A stretch of DNA of 64,000 nt from Verrucosispora sp. WMMD573 (GCF_027497175.1 NZ_CP114901.1:124001-188000); one strand, 5' to 3'; shown: positions 33,921 to 42,659, counted from the stretch's first letter. The notes: generated by a model from the letters alone, not told the origin. Program-made: numbers and translations.

Positions 33921-34780
33921 CCGAGGCGCGCATCGACTGGGCAGCCGACACGTCCCGCCTCGTCGACGCCGCCACCGCCGACCGGGCCTGGTACCGGACC
34001 GTCGCCCGCGAGTTGGTCGCCCCCGGCGACCGGCTCGCGGTCGACGTCGGCTGCGGCGGCGCTGGCATGACCCTCGCCCTGGCCAGGCACATGACCTGCG
34101 GCCGGATCGTCGCCATTGACGCCGAACCGGCGATCGTCGAGGCGGCCCGCGCGCGAGTCCACACCGAGTGGGCGGATCCGCGCATCCGCATCGACGTAGC
34201 ACTCGTCGACATCGATGACGTTGACCGCATCCAGGAGACGGTCGGCGGACACGCCGACCTCGTGTGGGCCTCGGCCGTCGTGCACCATCTCGGTGACCAG
34301 CAACGCGGTATCGATACCCTGGCAGCTCTGCTGGCCCGGGACGGGCGGCTGGCGCTCGCCGAGGGTGGCCTTCCCGCCCGTCATCTGCCCTGGGACCTCG
34401 GGGTCGGCGACCCCGGTCTGGAGTTACGGCTGCACACCGCCGAGGACCGCTGGTTCGTCCGCATGCGCGCCGCGCTGCCCGGCGGACGACCGATGCCGTA
34501 CGGCTGGGACGAGGCGCTGCGCCGTGCCGGTCTGGATCCGGCCACCACCGTGACCACCCTCTCCGAGTTACCCTCGCCGCTTGCGCCGCCCGCACGGCGT
34601 GCCGTCGTGAACCGCCTCGCCAATCGCATCAGCCGGCTCCGCCACACCGGCCTGCTCACCGCCGCCGATCTGCAAACCTGGGACCGGCTGCTCGATCCCG
34701 CCGATCCCGCCTGGCTCGGCGACCGCCGCGATGTGTTCCTCCTGGAGGCGCGCAGTGTCCACGTCGGCCGGCGCGGTTGA
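33917..34780 (+). CDS. Class I SAM-dependent methyltransferase
   Basis: The protein has 287 residues. Motif I is [17 protein letters not shown], followed by [19 protein letters not shown] and an acidic loop [14 protein letters not shown]. This is a Methyltransf_25-like fold. It overlaps rpmE2 by 4 bp and precedes a Fur-family gene by 6 bp, so it is part of the zinc-starvation operon. The substrate is unknown. Ribosomal protein or tRNA would fit the context, as would a metallophore, but there is no direct evidence. Confidence 0.8.
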   Translation: MTEARIDWAADTSRLVDAATADRAWYRTVARELVAPGDRLAVDVGCGGAGMTLALARHMTCGRIVAIDAEPAIVEAARARVHTEWADPRIRIDVALVDIDDVDRIQETVGGHADLVWASAVVHHLGDQQRGIDTLAALLARDGRLALAEGGLPARHLPWDLGVGDPGLELRLHTAEDRWFVRMRAALPGGRPMPYGWDEALRRAGLDPATTVTTLSELPSPLAPPARRAVVNRLANRISRLRHTGLLTAADLQTWDRLLDPADPAWLGDRRDVFLLEARSVHVGRRG

Positions 34781-34786
34781 CCGGCC

Positions 34787-35218
34787 ATGACCGAGACCGC
34801 TCCCCCCGCCGACGCGCCGCTGCGGGCAACCGGCGTACGCACCACCCGGCAACGGCAGGCCATTCTCACCGCGCTGACCGGCCGGACCCACGCGATGACC
34901 GCCCAAGCGGTACACACCGCGCTGACCGGTGCCGGTCACCGGATCGGCCTCAGCACCGTGTACCGCGCGCTGCACCGGCTCGCCGAGGTCGGGCTGCTGC
35001 ACTCCTTCGAAGTGGACGGGGAACGCGCCTACCGGCGCTGCCCGGACGCCCCGCACCAACACCTGCTCTGCGACAGGTGCGGCCTGATCACGGAGTGCCC
35101 GCCGCACCTGGTGGAGGCCTGGCTCACCGAACTACGGGCGACAACGGGCTTCACCCCGCACCCCGACCGGATCGACCTGCACGGACACTGCGCCGACTGC
35201 GCCGCAGCGGCACCGTAG
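34787..35218 (+). CDS. Fur/Zur-family repressor (first copy)
   Basis: The protein has 143 residues with an N-terminal winged helix (TTRQRQAILTAL...GLSTVYRALHRLAEVGLLHSFE) and a dimerisation domain with PHQHLLCDRCGLITECP and HGHCADC, giving the usual CxxC...CxxC structural zinc site. The ligand pattern is that of Zur or related Fur proteins. It is transcribed with rpmE2 and the methyltransferase behind a candidate Zur operator, so it may be autoregulated. It is convergent with a second Zur-like gene. Confidence 0.85.
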   Translation: MTETAPPADAPLRATGVRTTRQRQAILTALTGRTHAMTAQAVHTALTGAGHRIGLSTVYRALHRLAEVGLLHSFEVDGERAYRRCPDAPHQHLLCDRCGLITECPPHLVEAWLTELRATTGFTPHPDRIDLHGHCADCAAAAP

Positions 35219-35250
35219 ATCCCGTACCACGGCCTGCCCCGAGCAGGCAG

Positions 35251-35658
35251 CTACCCGGTGGCGCAGGCGGCGCAGGTGCCCATGATCTCCAGGGTGTGGT
35301 TGACGTCGGTGAACCCGTGCTGGCTGGCCATGCGGCGGGCCCACGTCTCCACGGCGGGGCCGGTGATCTCGACGGTGCGGCCACAGTGCCGGCACACCAG
35401 ATGGTGGTGGTGGGTGCGGCTGCACCGCCGGAACAGTTGCTCACCGGTGGGCAGGCGCAAGATGTCCACCTCACCCGCGTCGGCCAGGGCCTGCAGAGTG
35501 CGGTAGACGGTGGTGAGGCCCACTGCGGCTCCCCCCTCGCGGAGCTCCGCGTGCAGGCGTTGCGCGCTGCGGAACTCGTCCGAGCGAGCGAGCAGCTCGA
35601 CCACCTCCGCCCGCTGTCGGGTGTTGCGGACGGCGCCGGGGACCGGATTCATTGTCAT
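35251..35658 (-). CDS. zur: Fur/Zur-family repressor (second copy)
   Basis: The protein has 135 residues. The DNA-binding domain is VRNTRQRAEVVELLARSDEF...VGLTTVYRTLQALADAGEVDIL. The C-terminal domain has THHHHLVCRHCGRTVEI and HTLEIMGTCAAC. The HHHH...C.xC pattern and the GLTTVYRTLQ recognition helix are closest to actinobacterial Zur. It starts at ATG 35658 after a strong GGAGGAGGT. It is 32 bp from the convergent first copy. Which copy senses zinc for the whole island is not decidable from sequence, but this one looks more canonical. Confidence 0.87.
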   Translation of the reverse strand: MTMNPVPGAVRNTRQRAEVVELLARSDEFRSAQRLHAELREGGAAVGLTTVYRTLQALADAGEVDILRLPTGEQLFRRCSRTHHHHLVCRHCGRTVEITGPAVETWARRMASQHGFTDVNHTLEIMGTCAACATG

Positions 35659-35766
35659 CGACAGTCACCTCCTCCTAGCTCCGCCCGGTCCGGGAGTTCC
35701 GAGGACCGCGACGGTGATGCTAGCCGACAAGGTCACCGTGCCGGTCGAGGATCACACTGACGCAGG

Positions 35767-36078
35767 TCAGCGGAGCGGCAGGTCGGCCTCTCGGATGAGG
35801 TCGACGACAGCCTGCCGGTGGCGTGGTGTCTCGATCGGCCCGATCAGCGCTGGCCGTCCGCCCGCCGCGCTGCTGAGCAGGAGCAGCGCGGGCGCCCGAT
35901 GGCAGGCGCCGAGGCAGCCCGCCCGGATCAGGACCGCGTTCCGGCTGGACCGCACCGCTTCGCGGACAGCACCGACGTAATCCGCCGGGGCCTCCGAACC
36001 GCCCGCTCGGCGCAGTGCGTGGCAGCGATGGCCGTCGCAGTAGATGACGGTGACCCCGGCGTGCGCGTTGGCGCTCAT
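35767..36078 (-). CDS. Thioredoxin-like [2Fe-2S] ferredoxin
   Basis: The protein has 103 residues with cysteines at YCDGHRCHALRR and GCLGACHRAP, the four-cysteine layout of thioredoxin-fold 2Fe-2S ferredoxins (a CX4C...CX3C-like arrangement). It is the last gene of the minus-strand run L32-CobW-methyltransferase-ferredoxin and overlaps the methyltransferase by 4 bp. Its electron partner is not visible. A role in metal homeostasis is suggested only by context. Confidence 0.7.
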   Translation of the reverse strand: MSANAHAGVTVIYCDGHRCHALRRAGGSEAPADYVGAVREAVRSSRNAVLIRAGCLGACHRAPALLLLSSAAGGRPALIGPIETPRHRQAVVDLIREADLPLR

Positions 36079-36803
36079 CGGCCATCCGGCGGGCGGCGGA
36101 AAGCCATCAGGGCGTGGTCCGCCCTCCGGTGCAGTACCGTCGCGTCGGACAAGCCGGCCCGCCAGGCGGTCTCCCGGTGCCAGTCAGCCGGCGCGGCGAA
36201 CTCCGCGCAGCCGAGACCGGCCAGGGCGGTTGCCCGCTCACGCAGCAGCGGCGCCATCGCCGGTTCGCCGGCCAGCGTCGTCCACCACGCGGTCCAGGGG
36301 TCCACTCCCATGCCTGCCGGCTGCACCACGGACGGAGCGTCCCGCATCGCGTCACCGACGAGTAGCAGCCCGCCTGGCCGCAGCAGTTGCCGGGCCTCGG
36401 CGTACCAGTCGCGGACCCGGTCTTCGGACAGATAGTGCACGGTCATCAGCGCCAGCACCACGTCGTACGGGCCACCGGCCGGCGCGAGCCACTGCGCGGT
36501 GCCGAGGTCAGCCCGGACGGTGCGCACGTGCGGCAACGCGGTGGCGGTCAACGCCAGCAGGACCGGGTCGACGTCCAGCACGGTGACGTGCGCGCCGGGC
36601 CACCGCCGCAGCACCGATTCCGCGGTGGTGCCCGGCCCGCCGCCGACATCGAGCACCCGCTCCGGTCGCCGCCCGTGAACCTCCTCGGCCGCGGCGAGGC
36701 CGGCGGCGAGAAGCTCGTCCCGACCCGGCTGGTAGTGCCGCATCACCGACTCCCAGTCCCGCCGCCACCGGGCCACGTCAGCGTGAGCGAGCATCGTCGC
36801 CAT
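36075..36803 (-). CDS. Class I SAM-dependent methyltransferase
   Basis: The protein has 242 residues: RVLDVGGGPGTTAESVLRRW (motif I), VTVLDVDPVLLALT (motif II), PYDVVLALMTVHYLSEDRVRDWY, and LLRPGGLLLVGDAM. It lies 6 bp behind the CobW GTPase and overlaps the ferredoxin gene. The sequence is distinct from the methyltransferases at 33917 and 44001, so the zinc island carries three different ones. The substrate is unknown. Confidence 0.8.
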   Translation of the reverse strand: MATMLAHADVARWRRDWESVMRHYQPGRDELLAAGLAAAEEVHGRRPERVLDVGGGPGTTAESVLRRWPGAHVTVLDVDPVLLALTATALPHVRTVRADLGTAQWLAPAGGPYDVVLALMTVHYLSEDRVRDWYAEARQLLRPGGLLLVGDAMRDAPSVVQPAGMGVDPWTAWWTTLAGEPAMAPLLRERATALAGLGCAEFAAPADWHRETAWRAGLSDATVLHRRADHALMAFRRPPDGR

Positions 36804-36809
36804 GATCGA

Positions 36810-38042
36810 TCAGACCCGCACCGGCTCGACGTGGTCGTGCTCGTGCAGGTCGCCCATGTCCCACTCGGGGAACGGATCGGGCAGGGCCCGCCACGTCGGC
36901 TCCCCGGCGGCGGCCTCCGGGTCGGTGAGCAGGCAGGCGGTCAGGGCGTCCCGCAGCCCGGCAGCGTCCAGACCGACGCCGATGAAGACCAGCTCCTGCT
37001 GGCGGTCACCGAACGTCGGATGCCAGCGGGACTCCAACTCGGTCCGCTCGACGGGATCCTCCGGCCACTGTCCCGACACCGCAACCGGGACACCGGCCGG
37101 GTCGCACCGCCCGGACGGACCTGCCTGTGACCAGAGAGCCACCGCGTCCGGCCGGCTGGCCAGCCAGAGGAACCCCTTCGAGCGCACGACACCGAAGGCG
37201 TCCAGGCCGCCGGCGAGCAACTCCCACAGGCGCTGCGGATGGAACGGCCGGTGGTCGCGAAACACGATGCTGGAGATGCCGTACTCCTCGGTCTCCGGCA
37301 CATGCTCGCCGTTGAGCTCAGCCACCCAACCGGGCGCGGTCTCCGCTCGATCCAGGTCGAACCGGCCGGTGTTCATGATCACCGCCGGTGACACCCGACC
37401 GTGCACGGCACGGACCTGCCGGGCCGCCGGGTTGAGCCGGGTCAGCAGCGCCTCCACCACCGTCAGGTCCGCCGGGGACACCAGATCGGTCTTGTTCACC
37501 ACCAGCACGTCGGCGAACTCGATCTGGTCAACCAACAGGTCGGCGATACTCCGGTCGTCGCCCTCGTACGCGGCCAGGCCGCGCGTTTCCAGCGTCTCCC
37601 CCGCGTCGATTCGCGCCAGCAGACCCGCCGCGTCGACCACGGTGACCGTGGTGTCGAGCCGAGCCAGATCATCCAGGATCTGCCCGCCCTCCACCCCGAA
37701 GGCGAACGTGGCGGCCACCGGCATCGGCTCGGAGATCCCGCTGGATTCGATCAGCAGATAGTCGAACCGGCCCAACCGCGCGAGGCGGGCCACCTCGTCG
37801 AGCAGGTCGTCGCGCAGCGTGCAGCAGATGCAGCCGTTGGTCAGCTCGACCAGGCGTTCCTCGGTCCGCGACAATGCCCCACCGTCCCGAACCAGCGCGG
37901 CGTCAATGTTGATCTCGCTCATGTCGTTGACGATCACCGCCACCCGCAGCCCGTCCCGGTTGGCCAGGACGTGGTTGAGCAGGCTGGTCTTGCCGGCACC
38001 GAGAAACCCCGACAGGACCGTCACCGGCAGTCGGCCGGTCAC
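36810..38042 (-). CDS. CobW-family GTP-dependent metallochaperone (ZNG/YciC-like)
   Basis: The protein has 410 residues from GTG 38042. It has an intact P-loop [16 protein letters not shown], the family metal site [13 protein letters not shown], Walker [19 protein letters not shown] guanine specificity (VVNKTDLVS), and a CobW_C domain ([17 protein letters not shown]). Such proteins deliver zinc to client enzymes when zinc is scarce. The C-terminus is His/Asp-rich ([10 protein letters not shown]). The start overlaps the L32 stop (GTGA), and the operon is led by a candidate Zur site. Confidence 0.9.
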   Translation of the reverse strand: MTGRLPVTVLSGFLGAGKTSLLNHVLANRDGLRVAVIVNDMSEINIDAALVRDGGALSRTEERLVELTNGCICCTLRDDLLDEVARLARLGRFDYLLIESSGISEPMPVAATFAFGVEGGQILDDLARLDTTVTVVDAAGLLARIDAGETLETRGLAAYEGDDRSIADLLVDQIEFADVLVVNKTDLVSPADLTVVEALLTRLNPAARQVRAVHGRVSPAVIMNTGRFDLDRAETAPGWVAELNGEHVPETEEYGISSIVFRDHRPFHPQRLWELLAGGLDAFGVVRSKGFLWLASRPDAVALWSQAGPSGRCDPAGVPVAVSGQWPEDPVERTELESRWHPTFGDRQQELVFIGVGLDAAGLRDALTACLLTDPEAAAGEPTWRALPDPFPEWDMGDLHEHDHVEPVRV

Positions 38043-38218
38043 GGCTGTTCCACCACCTGACGCCCCTTGTACAGGCCGCAGTGGGCACAGGCCCGGTGCG
38101 GCACGACCATCTCCTTGCGCGGACAGGGGCAGGGGGTCAACTGCGGCACGCTCGCCTTCCACTGCGCCCGCCGGTGACGAGTGTTCGACCGCGACATCTT
38201 CCGCTTCGGAACGGCCAC
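38039..38218 (-). CDS. rpmF: Ribosomal protein L32 (zinc-ribbon form)
   Basis: The protein has 59 residues, GTG start at 38218, with AAGGAG 6 bp upstream: [21 protein letters not shown] then [26 protein letters not shown]. Unlike L28 and L31 in this island, it retains the cysteines of a zinc ribbon (CPC...C..C). Its place behind a candidate Zur operator and in front of a CobW GTPase is therefore unexpected and may mean it is a supplementary copy or lower-affinity form. It is too short for automated ORF lists. Confidence 0.85.
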   Translation of the reverse strand: MAVPKRKMSRSNTRHRRAQWKASVPQLTPCPCPRKEMVVPHRACAHCGLYKGRQVVEQP

Positions 38219-38255
38219 AGGAACTCCTTCAGCTCGGGGTCACGGCACAGACTAC

Positions 38256-38277
38256 CGGTATCGGTTATCGTTTTCAC
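38256..38277. promoter_or_regulatory. Candidate Zur operator between rpmF and the His-rich gene
   Basis: The stretch contains TATCGGTTATC, identical over 11 bases to the centre of the site at 39645, followed by GTTTTCA as in the site at 32317. It lies about 40 bp upstream of rpmF and 110 bp upstream of the His-rich protein gene on the other strand. Confidence 0.6.
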
Positions 38278-38330
38278 AATTGCCTTGACCGCCCGCCAGC
38301 CCAGGAGCTGTCGCTGAAACACGTAAACAG

Positions 38331-38346
38331 ATGCGCAAATGAGCAT
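38331..38346. promoter_or_regulatory. Inverted repeat ATGC-N8-GCAT, possible ArsR-type operator
   Basis: ATGCGCAAATGAGCAT lies about 43 bp upstream of the start of the His-rich gene. The form is like operators of ArsR/SmtB-family metal sensors, but no such regulator is encoded in the window. The base match is short, so this is tentative. Confidence 0.35.
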
Positions 38347-38388
38347 GTATCCTTGGTCCCGAAAGCGAGGCGCACCGAGGAGGCCGAC

Positions 38389-38841
38389 ATGAACACGGAC
38401 ACCATCCACCCCACCCATCCCACCGGACACCAGCACACGCACGGCCCCGAGTGCGGGCACGTGGGCGTGCGACATCTCGGGCACGTGGACTTCCTGCACG
38501 ACGGGCACCTGCACCACGCCCACGACGGGCACTACGACGAGTGCAGCGTCGAGGGGCACAGCCCCGCCGAGACGCACGAGCACCGGCACGCCGAAGGCTG
38601 CGGGCACGTGTCGTTCGCCCATGACGGCCACACCGACTACCTGCACGACGGGCATGTGCACCACGCCCACGACGGGCACTACGACGAGTGCGCGTCAAGC
38701 GAGCACGTGGTGGCCGAGGAGCACGACCACGTCCACGGAGACGGGTGCGGCCACGCCCCTGTGCTGCACGGCGACCACCTGGACTACGTGCACCACGGCC
38801 ACCGGCACGCCGCACACGGCGGCCATTACGACGAGCACTGA
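38389..38841 (+). CDS. Histidine-rich triple-repeat protein (probable zinc buffer/chaperone)
   Basis: The protein has 150 residues, 41 of them histidine (27%), with GAGGAGG before the ATG at 38389. Three tandem units of about 31 residues each start CGH and end DGHYDEC or GGHYDEH, with cores like FLHDGHLHHAHDGHYDEC and YLHDGHVHHAHDGHYDEC. There is no signal peptide and no transmembrane segment, so it should be cytoplasmic. I know of no firmly characterised homologue. The repeat pattern, many Asp/Glu and the paired Cys suggest a multi-site zinc binder. The promoter region is shared with zinc-regulated rpmF. Confidence 0.8.
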   Translation: MNTDTIHPTHPTGHQHTHGPECGHVGVRHLGHVDFLHDGHLHHAHDGHYDECSVEGHSPAETHEHRHAEGCGHVSFAHDGHTDYLHDGHVHHAHDGHYDECASSEHVVAEEHDHVHGDGCGHAPVLHGDHLDYVHHGHRHAAHGGHYDEH

Positions 38842-38981
38842 CCCCGATTCCGACAGGGCTCGGTCTCGTCCCGGTCGGGAGCCGGGGTGACTCAGGCGCC
38901 AGTCCGGGCTGCGGCTGCTCCATCGCCATGACGCCAGGGATGGGCGGTGGACCGCCCGCCCGGGCGGCGGAGCACTCATGA

Positions 38982-39635
38982 TCAGTGCTGCGCAGGGGTG
39001 TCGGTGATGGTGTACTCCACCGCACCCGCGAGTCGCACCGTGCGATCGGCGAGGGCTGCGTCGGCGGCGTCGTGACTGGCGTAGACCACCGCCGCGCCAG
39101 CGCGGACCCGTTCGGCGAGCAGGTCGTGGACGCGTTGCCGGCTCGTCGCGTCGAGGGCGACCGTGGGCTCGTCCAGCACGTAGATGTCGGCGACCTGGAC
39201 GAGCGCCTGGGCGATGAGGGTGCGCTGGCGTTGCCCGCCGGACAGCTCACGCAGCCGCCGCCGGGCAAGGTGGACGAGGTCGAGCCGCTCCATGATCGTG
39301 CTCACGGCGGCTCGGTCGTCGTGATTCAGGCGTCGACGTGGCCGGAACCGGCCGATCTGCACGCACTCCGCGACGGTCAGTGGGAGCGCGTCGATGCCGC
39401 TGGTGCGCTGCGGGAGCAGCGCCAGTCGGCAGTCGGCCCGGCGCCGGATGTTGCCCTCGGCCGGCTCCTCGACGCCGGCCAGCAGGTGCAGCAGAGTGCT
39501 CTTGCCGGAACCGTTCGCGCCGGTCACGGCGACCGTGGAGGCAGCTTCCACGCGCAGGTTCACGTCTCGCAGCACCGGGACGCCGGCGTACCGGAAGGCC
39601 ACGTGCTCGACGATCAGAACCTCGGCGCCCAACAC
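38982..39635 (-). CDS. aztA: Zinc/manganese-type ABC ATP-binding protein (AztA-like)
   Basis: The protein has 217 residues: FRYAGVPVLRDVNLRVEAAS, Walker A TGANGSGKST, LSGGQRQRTLIAQALVQ, Walker B IYVLDEPTVALD, and H-loop YASHDAADAA. It is the ATPase of a ZnuC/AztA-type metal importer and is divergent from its permease. The GTG at 39635 lies only 9 bp from the candidate Zur site at 39645, so the transcript is probably leaderless or an internal start is used. Confidence 0.85.
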   Translation of the reverse strand: MLGAEVLIVEHVAFRYAGVPVLRDVNLRVEAASTVAVTGANGSGKSTLLHLLAGVEEPAEGNIRRRADCRLALLPQRTSGIDALPLTVAECVQIGRFRPRRRLNHDDRAAVSTIMERLDLVHLARRRLRELSGGQRQRTLIAQALVQVADIYVLDEPTVALDATSRQRVHDLLAERVRAGAAVVYASHDAADAALADRTVRLAGAVEYTITDTPAQH

Positions 39636-39644
39636 TCCCCCAAA

Positions 39645-39659
39645 TGATATCGGTTATCA
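39645..39659. promoter_or_regulatory. Candidate Zur operator between divergent zinc ABC genes
   Basis: TGATATCGGTTATCA is a 7-1-7 inverted repeat (TGATATC against TGATAAC, one mismatch). It is the best such site in the window and lies in the 47-bp gap between the ATPase and the permease operon. Confidence 0.72.
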
Positions 39660-39682
39660 ATTGCATTATAGTCGACCCGGTG

Positions 39683-40561
39683 ATGGCGTCACTCCTCGAA
39701 CCGTTCACCGTGTCCTTCGTCGTCCGCTCACTGATCGGCGGCGTCCTGCTGGCCGCGGTGTGCGCCCTGGTCGGCGTGTGGGTGATCGCCCGCGGCATGA
39801 CCTTTCTCGGCGAGGCGATGAGCCACGGCATGCTGCCCGGTGTCGCCATCGCGTCTATCTTCGGAGGCAACCTCGTCGTCGGGGCCGCCGCCAGCGCGTT
39901 CGCCATGGCGGTCGGTGTCAACGCGCTGCGGCACAGCCGCGAGTTCGGGCGCGACACCAGCATCGGGCTGCTGTTCGTGGGGATGCTCTCGGTCGGGGTG
40001 ATCGTCGTCTCGCACTCGCGGTCGTTCGCCACCGACCTGACCGCCTTCCTCTTCGGTGACGTGCTGGCCATCCGGTGGCCCGACCTGCTGCTGCTCGCCG
40101 CCGCGGTCGCCGTGGTCGCGGTGGCCTCCGCCGTCTGCTACCGACCGTTCCTGGCGCTCACCTTCGACCCGCGCAAGGCCCGGACCCTCGGCCTGCGCCC
40201 CGAGGTCGCCAACGCCTTCATGCTGGCCCTGCTCACCATCACGATGGCGGTCGCCTTCAGCGTCGTCGGCACACTGCTCGCCTTCGGGATGCTTATCGCG
40301 CCCTCGGCGGCGGCAATGCTCGTGGCGCGCCGGCTGCCGGCGGTGATGCTCACCAGCTTCGGCATCGGTTCGGCCGCGACCGTGATCGGTCTGTGGATCT
40401 CCTGGTACGCGGCGACCGCGGCCGGCGCCACCATCGCCGCCGTCGCGGTAGCGATGTTCTTCGGGCTTCTCGGCGTGCGCCGGGTCACGACCGCAGCGCG
40501 ACGCCATCGGTCGCCGGCCCCCACGCTCACCTCCATCCCCGCACCGGAAGGATCTTCGTGA
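39683..40561 (+). CDS. aztB: Zinc ABC transporter permease (AztB/ZnuB-like)
   Basis: The protein has 292 residues and about eight helices of the ABC-3 family: GGVLLAAVCALVGVWVIARGMTFLGEAMSHGMLPGVAIA, RPEVANAFMLALLTITMAVAFSVVGTLLAFGMLIAPSAAAMLVA. It starts at ATG 39683 (GTG 39680 also possible). It is followed by two secreted components with 4-bp overlaps, so the operon is permease, beta-propeller chaperone, binding protein. It is divergent from its ATPase with the operator between. Confidence 0.9.
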   Translation: MASLLEPFTVSFVVRSLIGGVLLAAVCALVGVWVIARGMTFLGEAMSHGMLPGVAIASIFGGNLVVGAAASAFAMAVGVNALRHSREFGRDTSIGLLFVGMLSVGVIVVSHSRSFATDLTAFLFGDVLAIRWPDLLLLAAAVAVVAVASAVCYRPFLALTFDPRKARTLGLRPEVANAFMLALLTITMAVAFSVVGTLLAFGMLIAPSAAAMLVARRLPAVMLTSFGIGSAATVIGLWISWYAATAAGATIAAVAVAMFFGLLGVRRVTTAARRHRSPAPTLTSIPAPEGSS

Positions 40562-41751
40562 TAACCAGCACCACCGGAAGGCTCCTCGGCGTGGCCGCCC
40601 TGGGCCTCACGCTCACGATCTCCGCGTGCGGCTCGCCAAGCCAACAACCACAGGACGTCGAGGAGACGCCGCACGGCTACATCGAGGGCGCCGAGGAACT
40701 GGCCGAAGCGCAGTCGACCATCGCGTACGCGACCCGCGGCGCCCAGCGGTTGCGCCTGCTCGACCTGCGCACCAGTGCGGAGGACGAGATCGGGCTGTCG
40801 GTCGGTGCCGAACAGCTCACCGAGGACGGCCGCTTCGTCTACGTCGACGGCGGCGACCGCACCCTCGAGATCGTCGACGCCGGAGTGTGGACGGTCGACC
40901 ATGTCGACCACGTCCACTACTACCGGGCACCGTCCCGGTCGGTGGGCACGCTGTCGCTCGACGCCCCGGTCCGGACGATCGCCGGTTTCGAGGCCCACAC
41001 GACGGTCAGCACCACCGACGGGAAGGTGACGGTCCTGGACCGACGCGAACTCGAGGCCGGCAAGGTCACCGAACTGGCCACGATCGACTCGAACAGTGCC
41101 ACGCCGCTGGCCGTACCGTACGCCGAGCAACTCCTCGTCGCCCTGGGCGACGATCCCCGGCGGCCGGCCGACCGGATCGTCGCCATGGACGCGAAGGGCC
41201 AGCCCACCGGTGCCTTCGAGGTGCCCTGCGCGGCGCCCCGTGGGTGGGCCGTCCTGCGTGGCGGCGCGGTCATCGCCTGCGAGGACAGTTTCGTACGGGT
41301 CAAGCTGGAGGGCGACAAGCTCACCGCCAAGACGCTGGCCTCCCCGCGGACACCGGTGGCGTCGGACAGGTTCGGCTTCCGCCCACGCAGCAACGAGGCC
41401 GCGGTGGCCGACCAGGCCGGCATCTGGTCGGTGAACGCCGCCAAGGCCACCCTGCGCTACGTGCCGGCCACCGGCCGCGAACTGGTGGCCGCCGCATCGC
41501 CAGCCGACGGCAGCACGGTGCTCGCCCTCGACGCGTCCGAGAAGCTGATCAGCTACGACCTCGAGACCGGCAAGATCCTCACCGAGAAGCCGCTGCGCGC
41601 CGCCAGCCTGACGCTGGACATCGACCGCGCCTACCTGGCCGATCCGGGAGCCCAGGTCATCCACGAGATCGACTACCGCGACGGACTGCGCACCGCCCGC
41701 ACGTTGAAGGTCGCCGAACGACCGGATCTCGCCGTGGAGGTCGGCCGATGA
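40558..41751 (+). CDS. AztD-like secreted beta-propeller metallochaperone
   Basis: The protein has 397 residues, starts at GTG 40558, and has a lipoprotein-like signal ending TLTISACGS. The rest is repeated beta blades (GAQRLRLLDLRTS, ERTLEIVDAG-like segments, WTVDHVDHVHYYRAPSRS with a His-rich loop, TVLDRRELEAGKV). AztD proteins bind zinc outside the membrane and pass it to the AztC binding protein. The overlap with permease and binding-protein genes supports that role here. The HVDHVHYY segment is a likely metal site. Confidence 0.75.
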   Translation: MITSTTGRLLGVAALGLTLTISACGSPSQQPQDVEETPHGYIEGAEELAEAQSTIAYATRGAQRLRLLDLRTSAEDEIGLSVGAEQLTEDGRFVYVDGGDRTLEIVDAGVWTVDHVDHVHYYRAPSRSVGTLSLDAPVRTIAGFEAHTTVSTTDGKVTVLDRRELEAGKVTELATIDSNSATPLAVPYAEQLLVALGDDPRRPADRIVAMDAKGQPTGAFEVPCAAPRGWAVLRGGAVIACEDSFVRVKLEGDKLTAKTLASPRTPVASDRFGFRPRSNEAAVADQAGIWSVNAAKATLRYVPATGRELVAAASPADGSTVLALDASEKLISYDLETGKILTEKPLRAASLTLDIDRAYLADPGAQVIHEIDYRDGLRTARTLKVAERPDLAVEVGR

Positions 41752-42659
41752 GAGCACGACAGCTCCTCGCGACGCTCGTCGTCGGTGCCCTGCTGACCGG
41801 CGCCACGGCCTGCACCTCACGGGACGACTCACGCATCGTGGTGACCACGAACATCCTCGGCGACGTCGTCAGCGAGATCGTCGGCGACGAGGCCGAGGTC
41901 AGCGTGCTGATGAAACCGAACGCCGACCCGCACTCCTTCGCCATCTCAGCCCGAGAGGCGCACACCATGCAGACGGCCGACCTGGTCGTCTACAACGGCC
42001 TGGGACTCGAAGAGGGCGTCCTGCGCCACGTCGAGGCGGCCAAGGCCGAGGGCGTCCACACCGTCGAGGTGGGGGCCGGCATCGACTCGATGGAGTACCA
42101 GGACGGCGACGCCGCCGGTCTGCCGGATCCGCACTTCTGGACGGATCCGACGCGGGTGGTCACGGCGGTGCGGCTGCTCGCCGACGAGATCGTCGAGCAC
42201 GTCGACGGGGTGGACGCCCGCACGGTGCGGGAGCGCGCGGAGGCGTACGCGAAGAGGGTCGGCGAGCTGGATGCGGACCTCGCGCGGCGGTTCGCCGCCA
42301 TCCCGCCGGAGCGTCGGGTCCTGGTCACCAACCACCACGTGTTCGGCTATCTCGCCGATCGCTACGACTTCACGATCATCGGCGCGATCATCCCGAGCGG
42401 CACGACGCTCGCGTCGCCGAGTTCGTCGGATCTCGCCTCGCTGGTCACCGCCATCCGGACCCACCAGGTCCCGGCGATCTTCGTCGACACCTCACAGCCG
42501 GCCCGGCTCGCCGAGGTGCTCGCCTCGGAGGCAGACATCAACGTCAAGGTGATCGCCCTGTACTCGGAGTCGCTCAGTGATGCCGACGGTGGCGCCCCGA
42601 GCTACCTGGCGATGATGCGCTTCAACACCGAGGCGATGATCGGCGGCCTCTCCGGTTGA
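41748..42659 (+). CDS. aztC: Zinc-binding lipoprotein of ABC importer (AztC/ZnuA-like)
   Basis: The protein has 303 residues with a lipoprotein signal (LLTGATACTS), then the cluster A-I fold: RIVVTTNILGDVVSEIVGD, PNADPHSFAISAREAHTMQTADLVVYNGLGLEEG, DPHFWTDPTRVV, and VTNHHVFGYLADRYDF. The histidines in PHSF, PHFW and NHHVF, and a late acidic residue, form the usual zinc site. The long His-rich loop of ZnuA is missing, as in AztC, which receives metal from AztD. It starts inside the stop of the preceding gene. Confidence 0.9.
   Translation: MRARQLLATLVVGALLTGATACTSRDDSRIVVTTNILGDVVSEIVGDEAEVSVLMKPNADPHSFAISAREAHTMQTADLVVYNGLGLEEGVLRHVEAAKAEGVHTVEVGAGIDSMEYQDGDAAGLPDPHFWTDPTRVVTAVRLLADEIVEHVDGVDARTVRERAEAYAKRVGELDADLARRFAAIPPERRVLVTNHHVFGYLADRYDFTIIGAIIPSGTTLASPSSSDLASLVTAIRTHQVPAIFVDTSQPARLAEVLASEADINVKVIALYSESLSDADGGAPSYLAMMRFNTEAMIGGLSG

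Noticed and set aside
38389..38841. Low-complexity artefact
   Set aside because: The His-rich frame has a strong ribosome-binding site, ordered 31-residue repeats and consistent codon use, so it is kept as a real gene.
40138..41832. 564-codon open frame opposite the zinc permease and propeller genes
   Set aside because: It has no recognisable family and mirrors strong coding on the other strand.
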